Positions 16,539 through 24,138 of a stretch of 64,000 nucleotides of DNA are shown piece by piece. Numbering within the stretch: position 1 is the first letter of the stretch; the number at the start of each line of letters is the position of its first letter. Source of the stretch: FEN-1279 sp964501535 (lineage in GTDB: Bacteria; Bacteroidota; Ignavibacteria; Tepidaquicellales; Tepidaquicellaceae); NCBI GenBank assembly GCA_964501535.1, contig CAZCSV010000004.1, forward strand, positions 124,001 to 188,000, given 5' to 3'. A model generated the notes under the pieces. It was not told the DNA's origin and did not search any database. It saw only the letters and a list, made by a program, of their open reading frames with translations. Both the position numbers and the translations under genes were made by a program.

Positions 16539-18919
16539 AGAACAGGGACCTAATAAAGAAAATTTCAAACGAGTTTAATTCAGACGAAATACAAGTTTCG
16601 GAATATTTAGAAAACATATTAGAAGCATTAGCCGCCGCTTTCATTCAAAATAAAAACGTAAACATAAGCGAGTTTGGAAGATTCAGAATAAAGACGAAGC
16701 AAAACAAGGATGGAGAGAAACAAAAGACAGTATTATTTTCACCGGTAAAGAAATTTGCGAATGAGATTAATTACAATTTCAGCGAGCTCCGGCCAGTACA
16801 AATGAGGTTGATAGACGAGAGGGACACAGCAGAAAGGAGGAGCGACACCGAGTATACAGAAGACGAAGTCGAAGAACTTGTATTGATTGATTTTGGAGAA
16901 GAAAAGATTTCCAAACCCGAAAAAGCAGAGGAAATATTGATTGCTGAATCGGAGGAAGAGGAAGTCATTCCGAAGGAAGAGACAGTGAAAGAAGAAGAGG
17001 AAGTATTAATTCCGGAGGAAACCGAAGGAGAAGCGCTTATAAAAGAGGAGACGGAGAAGGAAGAGGAAATATTAATTCCCGAAAAAACCGCGGACGAGAT
17101 TTCGGAAGAAATTATTCCCGAAGATATAGACGAAATAATCAGGCAAATTATTACAAAAGAGGAGATTTCGGCAACAGGAGAAACCGAAGAAAAGCCGGAG
17201 GTCGGGGAAGAAAAGACGGAAGTAATTATTATGCAGGACAGGATAATGGCGAATCTGACTTTAATTAGTATACCCGAGATAAGATTTGATGAACTTGAAG
17301 AAAGAATTAGATTAAAGGAGACTGCTTATAAAGACCACAAGATTGTATCGGAAGCAATAACCATTATAAAGCCAAAGGAAACAGCAGAAGAAATTCCGGC
17401 TGATGTTACAGAGGAGGTGAAGACGGAAGTTATAGCCGAGGACATTCCGGATATAAAGAGTGGGGAAGAGATTATAGAATACGAAGAACCGGAGGAGACA
17501 GAGATAAAAGAGATTGAGCGTCCTGCGGATATTTTTCATGAAGAGGAAGAAGAAGTTCAGTCCATTGCCACGGGATTAACCGAAAGTATAGAAAAAGAGG
17601 AAACGTCCAAAACAAGTCTTGAACTTGAAGCAGAGCTTCTCAGAATGCTGGATGAGAGAAAGAAAATTCTCGAGGAGATAAGAAAGCTTGAAGATGCCGA
17701 AGCCGATGAGATAATCGACATAGACAAGAAGCAGGCGATAAACGCCGACGAAAAACCAAATCTCTTTGAAGAAAATATTATAGATTTATCGAAGCAAAAT
17801 GTATTTGTAGATGAAAGCGGTAATGTATTCGAAGGTTTATTGAAGGATTTTGAAAACCAGCCCGAGACGATAGAAGAAGAGGAAAAAACAACAGAAGAGC
17901 CGGTCAAAGGAGAGATTTCTGTTTCAGAAAAAGAAGAAGAAATTAAGGAAGATATAAAGGAAGAAGTTACAGAAGAATCCGAAGAAAAAGAAATAAAAGG
18001 GGAAGAAGTAAAGCGGGATTCAGAATCCGTGCCAGAAATTGGAGCGGAACACTCGCAAGATAAAGACATGAATGATTTGGAAGGCCTCTTCAATTCGATT
18101 TACGGTGGGAGCGGGGAAGATTTGGCGCAAACAGAAACCGGGGTATCCGCAGGGACCGGCAATGAGGAGATGAAGATATTCGACAAGTTACTTGACGAAC
18201 AGGTGAAGGAGGAAGAATTATTAAAGGGGCCAACGGAGAAAAGCGACAGCGAAAAAGAGCTAAAGACATTTAACGAGCTTGAGAGCATGTTTGTAGATTT
18301 TAAAACGGAGAAGACGGAAGAGATAAAGACAGTAAAAGACGAGGAAATAGTTTTACCGGTGAAAAAAACAGACACGATAAAGACATACGACGATATATTT
18401 AACCTGGTAGAGCCGAACGGAAAGAAAGAAGAGGAGAAAACAAAAGAAGTAAAGAAGGAAGAGCCGGAGAAGAGATTTTCGCTGACGTTAAGGCTGGTAA
18501 TCGGGATTATATTATTAATCGTGATAATTTTTGTTAGTGTAATATTTTATCAAAACGTAATCAGGAAAGCATCGGAAGAAAGTCCACAGACGCAGTTAAT
18601 ACCGTCCGATTCCACGAAAACATCAGGCAGTGATTCGGTAATCTTTGCAGACACAAACAAGATAGTGGATGCATCGGAGGAAGAGGTTGTATATGATGAC
18701 TCGTCATTTGTAATAAAATACAGCGAGGAGGGATTTTTCGTACAGTTCGGAAAATTTGAAAACCAATTCGAGCTTGCAAAGAAAATTAAAGAATTAAAGG
18801 ACAAGAACATTACAATGAGCTATGAGGAGGTTAAGCTGGAGGATAAGCAATATTACAGGATAAAAGCCGGACCTTACAAGACTTTGAGAGAGGCGAAGGC
18901 GATAATACCTAAGCTCTGA
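16535..18919 (+). CDS. HU-like domain fused to acidic linker, transmembrane helix and SPOR domain
   Basis: The 794-residue protein begins with an HU-type domain (about 1-85: LIKKISNEF, NVNISEFGRFRIKTKQ, VLFSPVKKF). A 550-residue Glu/Lys/Ile/Pro-rich, probably disordered linker follows, then one membrane helix at about 648-672 (LVIGIILLIVIIFVSVIFY) and a SPOR domain at 728-794 (FFVQFGKFENQFELAKKI, YYRIKAGPYKTLREA). HU-plus-SPOR proteins are known from Bacteroidota as HU-CCDC81/SPOR proteins, with no settled function. The topology would place an HU fold in the cytoplasm and a glycan-binding domain in the periplasm. Its 3' end overlaps the convergent lnt gene by 11 bases. Confidence 0.9.
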   Translation: MKNRDLIKKISNEFNSDEIQVSEYLENILEALAAAFIQNKNVNISEFGRFRIKTKQNKDGEKQKTVLFSPVKKFANEINYNFSELRPVQMRLIDERDTAERRSDTEYTEDEVEELVLIDFGEEKISKPEKAEEILIAESEEEEVIPKEETVKEEEEVLIPEETEGEALIKEETEKEEEILIPEKTADEISEEIIPEDIDEIIRQIITKEEISATGETEEKPEVGEEKTEVIIMQDRIMANLTLISIPEIRFDELEERIRLKETAYKDHKIVSEAITIIKPKETAEEIPADVTEEVKTEVIAEDIPDIKSGEEIIEYEEPEETEIKEIERPADIFHEEEEEVQSIATGLTESIEKEETSKTSLELEAELLRMLDERKKILEEIRKLEDAEADEIIDIDKKQAINADEKPNLFEENIIDLSKQNVFVDESGNVFEGLLKDFENQPETIEEEEKTTEEPVKGEISVSEKEEEIKEDIKEEVTEESEEKEIKGEEVKRDSESVPEIGAEHSQDKDMNDLEGLFNSIYGGSGEDLAQTETGVSAGTGNEEMKIFDKLLDEQVKEEELLKGPTEKSDSEKELKTFNELESMFVDFKTEKTEEIKTVKDEEIVLPVKKTDTIKTYDDIFNLVEPNGKKEEEKTKEVKKEEPEKRFSLTLRLVIGIILLIVIIFVSVIFYQNVIRKASEESPQTQLIPSDSTKTSGSDSVIFADTNKIVDASEEEVVYDDSSFVIKYSEEGFFVQFGKFENQFELAKKIKELKDKNITMSYEEVKLEDKQYYRIKAGPYKTLREAKAIIPKL

Positions 18920-20567
18920 TTTTCTTCTTTGAAAACATTTTAAAGGCAAACCCGAACAAGCAAAAAACCGAACTTATACATAAGCAGACAACAGAGAACA
19001 CATCACCATTTAAAGTATAAAAAGTTTTATCATTTCTGATTCCAATATTACCCGTGAAAGAAATTTTTTGGTTTATTTGGGTTTCGTTATAAATATTACC
19101 GTACGGATCTATGAAACAGGATATACCGGTATTTGCGCACCTGACAATCCACCGTCTGTTTTCGATTGCCCTCAGGACTGCGTACTGGTTATGCTGGTAA
19201 GTACCAAAAAGTTTTCCCCACCACGCATCGTTTGTAATTACGACGGAGAATTGTGCGCCTTTGTTAACGAAGTCGGAAAAGAAACCGGGGAAAATGGATT
19301 CGAAGCAGATAGCGGTATTGAATTTATATTTATTATCCAGCAGAAACACAGTAGTATCTTCTCCCAACTGATAGGAGCTGATGCCTACTCCCCACCGGAT
19401 TAAGTTTTTCAGGAATGGGAGTTTTTCCTGATACGGCATTCTCTCGCTTCCGGTTACAAGTTTTATTTTGTTATATTTCTGGAACCGGTTTTTTTCTTTA
19501 TCTTTTTCAATCAGAACTGCAGAGTTATAAGTATCGTAGTACTGGTTACTCGAATTGAATTTTTTCGAATCGACTTTAGCATTCGAAGGATTTTCATACA
19601 GAAGCAGGTCTGGAGTGCCGGTAAGCACGGTTGTATTGGAGCTGTCGCAAGTATTCTTAAAGATTTTATATAGGTCGTCGTAAGAGGAATAGAGAAGGTA
19701 AAAGGGTATTGCCGTTTCCGGCAGAACAATCATTTTTGCTTCGGGATTTTTATAAGCAAGTTCTTTTATCATTGCGGTGTAATCGTTAATCAGGACTTTC
19801 TGGTTAGCTCCCCATTTTGCCCAGGCGTTTATGTTCGGCTGGATTACACCGACGGTAATTTTTTCTTCTGTGTTATCAAGGTATTTGTTTTGCGGTGACG
19901 ATATTACGGTATAGAAGTTAGGCATAATATAGACGAGCAAAACGGCTATAAGTGCCGCGACATTTTTTTTCTTTCCCAGTTCTTCGGAAATCGCGCCCGA
20001 AGAGTTTTTCAGATTTTTATACAAATAGAAAACGAGGACACTTAAGACGCATACCCAGAAAGAGATTCCATAAACACCTGAATAATCTATGTACTGGATT
20101 TTTTCGAGTTTCGCAGTAAAAGCATTACCGGCAAGGAGCCAGGGAAATGTGACTTCGGTTAAAGTCTGCAGATATTCAAATGTTACCCATATAAACGGAA
20201 AAGAAAACAGATGAATATTAGAAAATTTTTTTATCTTAAGATTTTTGAAAACGGAGTAATAAAAAACGACAGGGACAAGAATAAAAACGGGATGAAACAA
20301 CAGGACGAATATTCCTCCGAGGATGAGGAACCTGTCAGCAGACTCACGCATGCCGGCCAGGGAAATCCAGGATGTCGCTACAAGTTCGAAGAAAATCACG
20401 GTAATGTAAGTTCTTCCGAGCAGTTCTTTATAGTTTTTACAGTTTTCAATAATATTCAGCAGAAGGACAAAACCTACAAATATGAACAGATAAAAATTAA
20501 CCGGCGGGAAAGCCAATCCAAAGCAGAGACCCGTGATAAGGTATATTAAAAAATTTTTTAACTTCAT
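18909..20567 (-). CDS. lnt: Apolipoprotein N-acyltransferase
   Basis: The 552-residue protein has an N-terminal membrane domain of several helices (FGLAFPPVNFYLFIFVGFVLLL onward) and a periplasmic nitrilase-like domain. The catalytic triad residues are visible: Glu in VLPETAIPF, Lys in YNKIKLVTG and Cys in TAICFESIF, followed by VITNDAWWG and the ENRRWIVRCANTGIS block. Lnt adds the third acyl chain to the N-terminal Cys of lipoproteins in the inner membrane. It is the last gene of a coupled set: its start overlaps the PAP2 gene's stop by one base. The final residues overlap the convergent HU-SPOR gene. Confidence 0.95.
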   Translation of the reverse strand: MKLKNFLIYLITGLCFGLAFPPVNFYLFIFVGFVLLLNIIENCKNYKELLGRTYITVIFFELVATSWISLAGMRESADRFLILGGIFVLLFHPVFILVPVVFYYSVFKNLKIKKFSNIHLFSFPFIWVTFEYLQTLTEVTFPWLLAGNAFTAKLEKIQYIDYSGVYGISFWVCVLSVLVFYLYKNLKNSSGAISEELGKKKNVAALIAVLLVYIMPNFYTVISSPQNKYLDNTEEKITVGVIQPNINAWAKWGANQKVLINDYTAMIKELAYKNPEAKMIVLPETAIPFYLLYSSYDDLYKIFKNTCDSSNTTVLTGTPDLLLYENPSNAKVDSKKFNSSNQYYDTYNSAVLIEKDKEKNRFQKYNKIKLVTGSERMPYQEKLPFLKNLIRWGVGISSYQLGEDTTVFLLDNKYKFNTAICFESIFPGFFSDFVNKGAQFSVVITNDAWWGKLFGTYQHNQYAVLRAIENRRWIVRCANTGISCFIDPYGNIYNETQINQKISFTGNIGIRNDKTFYTLNGDVFSVVCLCISSVFCLFGFAFKMFSKKKIRA

Positions 20568-21118
20568 CAGGTAAGCTTAATTTTTGAATTTATTTTTTCC
20601 CACAGAATTATGAATCCCCAGCCTATAAGGAGTCCGATTACGGCACCACCCAGGATATCGGAAAAATAATGAACACCGCAGAAGATTCTCGATATTGCCA
20701 TCAGGAAAGCGCCTGTATACAACCCGTATTTCAGTTTCGGGTAAAAGTGCGAGAAGAAAAAGGCTCCGGCGAAATTATTGACAGCATGTGACGAAGGAAA
20801 GGAAAAGGAATCGTTACAGCCGACGAGAAGGTGAACTCCCTGCAGAACGTGGCAGGGACGAGTTCTCTGGACGAAATCCTTTATGAAATTACTGCTGAGC
20901 TGGTCGCTTACAAGGGCGAGGAGCAGAACGAGCAGGGCGACAGTCCTTCCCTTTTTCCCCCCTGCTATCATCATATACAGCCACATAATAGCATAAAAGA
21001 TATACCAATGCTTTTCGACGGTAATGAAGGGCATTACCGCATCGGTAACCGGGTTTGCAAGTGTTACGTTTATAAAATAAAATATGCCTGTATCTATGGA
21101 TTGTAATATATTCAACAT
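20567..21118 (-). CDS. PAP2-family membrane lipid phosphatase
   Basis: The 183-residue protein has five or six hydrophobic segments and the three PAP2 motifs: KDFVQRTRP, FSFPSSHAVN and SRIFCGVHYFSDILGG, giving the Lys/Arg, His and Arg-His catalytic set. Such enzymes remove phosphate from phosphatidic acid, phosphatidylglycerophosphate or undecaprenyl pyrophosphate at the outer face of the inner membrane. Its neighbours (ispF upstream, lnt downstream, each overlapping by one base) touch isoprenoid and lipid metabolism, so undecaprenyl pyrophosphate recycling is a reasonable guess, not a demonstrated role. Confidence 0.93.
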   Translation of the reverse strand: MLNILQSIDTGIFYFINVTLANPVTDAVMPFITVEKHWYIFYAIMWLYMMIAGGKKGRTVALLVLLLALVSDQLSSNFIKDFVQRTRPCHVLQGVHLLVGCNDSFSFPSSHAVNNFAGAFFFSHFYPKLKYGLYTGAFLMAISRIFCGVHYFSDILGGAVIGLLIGWGFIILWEKINSKIKLT

Positions 21119-21591
21119 TATCTTTTATATATTAATGCGACGGCAGAGCAGACACAGCCTTTCTTTTGCCCGACAAATCCGAGGCCTTCCGAAGTAGTAG
21201 CTTTGATGGATACATCTTTCGTTTTAATTACTGCGGAAATATTTTTTTTCATCTGTCCTATATATTTATAAACCTTGGGTTCTTCGAGAATAAGCATGCA
21301 ATCGATATTTCCGATTTTCCATTTCTTTTGTAAGAGCAGTTTGCAGGTTTCTTTCAGCAGAATCAAGCTAGAAATGTTTTTAAATTTCGGGTCGGTGTTG
21401 GGAAACTGATGCCCGATATCTTCGAATCCTGCGGCACCGAGCAGGGCATCGCATACTGCGTGAAGAATCACGTCCGCATCGGAATGTCCTGCGAGTCCGA
21501 CTTTATGCGGAATTTCCACACCGCCGAGAACAAGTTTTCTTCCTTTTGCAAAGCGATGGACGTCGTAGCCGTAACCGATTTTAAAATTCAT
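21118..21591 (-). CDS. ispF: 2-C-methyl-D-erythritol 2,4-cyclodiphosphate synthase
   Basis: From the ATG at 21591 the protein has 157 residues beginning MNFKIGYGYDVHRF; two in-frame ATGs lie just upstream (21600 and 21615), but family members start close to the GYDVH motif. GYDVHRF supplies zinc ligands Asp and His, GHSDADVILHAVCDALLGAAG the third ligand and dimer contacts, and KATTSEGLGFVG the CDP-binding end. The enzyme makes the cyclic diphosphate in the methylerythritol phosphate pathway to isoprenoids, in the cytoplasm. ispH of the same pathway is at 56014. Its stop overlaps the PAP2 start by one base (TAATG). Confidence 0.96.
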   Translation of the reverse strand: MNFKIGYGYDVHRFAKGRKLVLGGVEIPHKVGLAGHSDADVILHAVCDALLGAAGFEDIGHQFPNTDPKFKNISSLILLKETCKLLLQKKWKIGNIDCMLILEEPKVYKYIGQMKKNISAVIKTKDVSIKATTSEGLGFVGQKKGCVCSAVALIYKR

Positions 21592-21697
21592 ATTTTTCAT
21601 ATTAAAAAATAACATATTATTTTTTAATATTTAATGCAATCCGAAAGAAGAGCGAAGAGCATTTTATCACTAAGGCACTAAAAACACAAAGAAAAGT

Positions 21698-22996
21698 CTA
21701 CGATGCTAAGCCAAGACGGATGATGGATTCTCCGTATTTATACTTCAGTTTATCCATTTCGTAATACGGGAAATTAATTTTCTTGTCGAAGAGCTCGAAA
21801 TTTTCCCGTCTCGGGTCGGTATGCAGGTCAAACACAGTCATTCCGAACATACGCGCTTTGTGCTTTTCGCTCGGGGAGGGGAAGCGTTTATAGAGTTTAA
21901 GAGCGGTTTCGAAGATTTCGCGGTCGTCGTTGGTGGGTTGTTTGAGCCGGGTATCGTAGCCTGCGTATTTTAGATTGTCATATCGGATTACGAGGTAGAG
22001 ATGTCCTGCAACAAGCTCTTTTGTGCGGAGTTTACGGCAGATATATTCACCAACGCGGCGGATTTCTTTTTTAATATCTTCTTCAGTGTAGATATTATTT
22101 TGCATTGTGTGGTGATGGTTCAGACATTTTTCTTTTGCAGTTTTTTTGAAAATTCCCGAAGTATCTTCACCGCGAGCCATACGCTGAAAGACGATTCCGT
22201 TAATTCCGAATTCCTTGCGGAGAGCGGCGGGATTTGCATTTGCGAGGTCACCGAGCGTAAGTATATTATAAACACCGAGACGTTTTTCTATTCTATGTCC
22301 GATTCCCCAGAGTTTTTTCACGCGGAGAGGATAAATGATTTTTTCTTTATCTTCCCGTGTAACCACGGAGAGACCGTCGGGTTTCTGAAATTTAGTTGTC
22401 ATTTTTGCATAGCTTTTGTTATAGGAAAGTCCGATTGAGCAGGTAAGGTCTTCGAGTTGGCGCACCTTCAGTTTAATTTGTTTTGCCACTTCGGTTGCTT
22501 CGGCGAAGTTTTTTGCGACGGGGGTAATATCGACAAATACCTCATCTACGCTGTATTGTTCGATGCAGTCTTCGGGAACTACGGAGCGGAGTCCGCGCAT
22601 AAGGTTTTGCGTGATGCTTTCGTATTTGGGACCGTAGCAGGGAACGGAAATCAGCGAAGGGCAGATTTTCTTTGCCTGCCAGCTGCTCATACCGGTTTCT
22701 ATGCCGAAAGCACGGGCTTCATATGAGGCGGTCATAACTATGCCTTTTTCTCCGGTTGTACTGCCGACGGAGACGGGTTTTCCCTGCAGGTTGGGGTTAT
22801 CACGCTGTTCCACCTGAGCGAAGAACGCGTCAAAATCGAGATGTATAAAGAAGCGGTTTTTATGCTCCGTGATTTTCAGGTTAAAATCCCTGAAATGCGG
22901 GAAAGAGTAGAGCGGAAGAAGTCTCACGCGCCTGAAGATATCGGGCAGACCGTCTTCTTTCCGCTGTATGAAGAAAAACGAACTTAATTTATCCAT
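21698..22996 (-). CDS. dinB: Y-family DNA polymerase IV
   Basis: The 432-residue protein is a Y-family polymerase: FIHLDFDAFFAQVEQRDNP with the first catalytic Asp residues, SVGSTTGEKGIVMTASYEARAFGI, and YSVDEVFVD with the Asp-Glu pair, then KLWGIGHRIEKRLG helix-hairpin-helix and a little-finger domain. It copies damaged DNA at low fidelity. About 45 residues precede the usual N-terminus (RFFIHLDFDAFF), so a later start near FNLKITEH is possible, though no later ATG lies before the core. A 13-base inverted repeat overlaps the start codon, a possible operator. No beta-clamp motif was confirmed at the C-terminus. Confidence 0.94.
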   Translation of the reverse strand: MDKLSSFFFIQRKEDGLPDIFRRVRLLPLYSFPHFRDFNLKITEHKNRFFIHLDFDAFFAQVEQRDNPNLQGKPVSVGSTTGEKGIVMTASYEARAFGIETGMSSWQAKKICPSLISVPCYGPKYESITQNLMRGLRSVVPEDCIEQYSVDEVFVDITPVAKNFAEATEVAKQIKLKVRQLEDLTCSIGLSYNKSYAKMTTKFQKPDGLSVVTREDKEKIIYPLRVKKLWGIGHRIEKRLGVYNILTLGDLANANPAALRKEFGINGIVFQRMARGEDTSGIFKKTAKEKCLNHHHTMQNNIYTEEDIKKEIRRVGEYICRKLRTKELVAGHLYLVIRYDNLKYAGYDTRLKQPTNDDREIFETALKLYKRFPSPSEKHKARMFGMTVFDLHTDPRRENFELFDKKINFPYYEMDKLKYKYGESIIRLGLAS

Positions 22997-23027
22997 ATTA
23001 TTACCATATTTATTTATGGTAATAATA
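22996..23027. promoter_or_regulatory. Perfect 13-base inverted repeat overlapping the dinB start
   Basis: Arms tattattaccata (22996-23008) and tatggtaataata (23015-23027) are exact reverse complements around a 6-base spacer. The first base of the dinB start codon (22996 on the minus strand) is the outer base of one arm. The size and placement fit a repressor operator; an SOS-type repressor is one guess for a dinB gene. A stem-loop in the mRNA leader is the alternative. The remaining gap to 23246 is A+T-rich with no gene seen. Confidence 0.6.
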
Positions 23028-23246
23028 ATATATGGTATTCAAAAAAGCAAGGCTTTTTAAATTCTGAATTATAAATTATGAATGCCGAACTAAGAACTTA
23101 TACCCCAGAGTTACACAGAAAAAGTTCTCCTTTGCGTTCTTTACATGAACATTTGGAACTTTGCGGTTAAGTTTTTGTTTTTCTGCTGACTACTAACTAC
23201 TGACTACTTCTTCAAAATATGCTTGACTTTTAATAAAATGAGATAT

Positions 23247-23277
23247 AAATTGTAGTAGATTAAAGCTACAACAATTT
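23247..23277. promoter_or_regulatory. Operator-like inverted repeat directly before the TrmB-type gene
   Basis: Arms aaattgtagtag (23247-23258) and ctacaacaattt (23266-23277) are reverse complements with one mismatch around 7 bases. The repeat ends two bases before the ATG at 23280, leaving no room for a ribosome site, so the transcript may be leaderless or start inside the repeat. Autoregulation by the encoded winged-helix protein is the obvious hypothesis. Confidence 0.65.
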
Positions 23278-23279
23278 AT

Positions 23280-24131
23280 ATGAATGAGTTAATTACAAGG
23301 TTAAAGTCGCTTGGTTTCACCGATTACGAGTCAAGGATATTTCTTGCTTTGCTTCAGGGGCATTTCATGTCCGCCACGGAGATTGCGGAGTCGGCGAAGG
23401 TAAGGCGCACGGATGTTTACAACGTTTTGAAATCCTTTACGGAAAAGGGTTATTGCAACGAAATCGAGACGAACACTATAATGAAATACGAGATGATAGA
23501 CCCCGATGTGATTCTCGACAAAATCGAGTTGAAGATACAGAGAGAGAGAGAGAGGCAGATTGCATCTTTCAAGGACACTTTTAAAAACCTGAAACCGCTT
23601 TACCGCTCGAAGGAACAGGAGAAGGACAAGATATCCAACATCGAGCTCATACGCGGATATAACCAGCACCGCGAGGCAAAGTTTTTCGAGCTGATGAAGA
23701 GTGCGAAGAAGGAAATTCTTTTCATGATAAGGCTGGAGATTTACATATCGGATGAGGTCGACAGGACAGCGGAAAATTTTATTAAAGGCGGGGGAATAAT
23801 AAAATCCATATACGAAGTCGGGAATGATTTCAAAGTGAAAAAAGACGGGAAATGGACGGAGGGAAATGTAAATGATTTGGTGAAAGTATTCACGAAGTTC
23901 GAGAATTACGGCGAGCAGTTAAAGCTGAGCAGGGTGAAGATTCCGAACTTCACGGTGTTCGACCGCGAGACAGTGTTTATGAACATTATGGATAAGAGCG
24001 TTCCGCGGTATAATGAGGCGGATATAATAATCAAAAACAAAGACTATGCGGAGAGTATGGCGGAGGTGTTCAATACTTTCTGGGAGAAGTCATATAGTAT
24101 AAAGGAGTACAAAAAAAATAAAAATAAATAA
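23280..24131 (+). CDS. TrmB-family transcriptional regulator
   Basis: The 283-residue protein has an N-terminal winged helix (about 5-75: RLKSLGFTDYESRIFLALLQG, SATEIAESAKVRRTDVYNVLKSFTEKGYC), a coiled segment (KIELKIQRERERQIASFKDTF) and a C-terminal PLD-like effector domain (about 130-275). This is the TrmB layout, best known for sugar-responsive regulators in archaea and scattered in bacteria. It should bind DNA as a dimer. The ATG is only two bases after a strong inverted repeat, a likely autoregulatory site. The T9SS-exported protein gene follows 7 bases later and may be under its control. Confidence 0.88.
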   Translation: MNELITRLKSLGFTDYESRIFLALLQGHFMSATEIAESAKVRRTDVYNVLKSFTEKGYCNEIETNTIMKYEMIDPDVILDKIELKIQRERERQIASFKDTFKNLKPLYRSKEQEKDKISNIELIRGYNQHREAKFFELMKSAKKEILFMIRLEIYISDEVDRTAENFIKGGGIIKSIYEVGNDFKVKKDGKWTEGNVNDLVKVFTKFENYGEQLKLSRVKIPNFTVFDRETVFMNIMDKSVPRYNEADIIIKNKDYAESMAEVFNTFWEKSYSIKEYKKNKNK

Positions 24132-24138
24132 AAATTTT

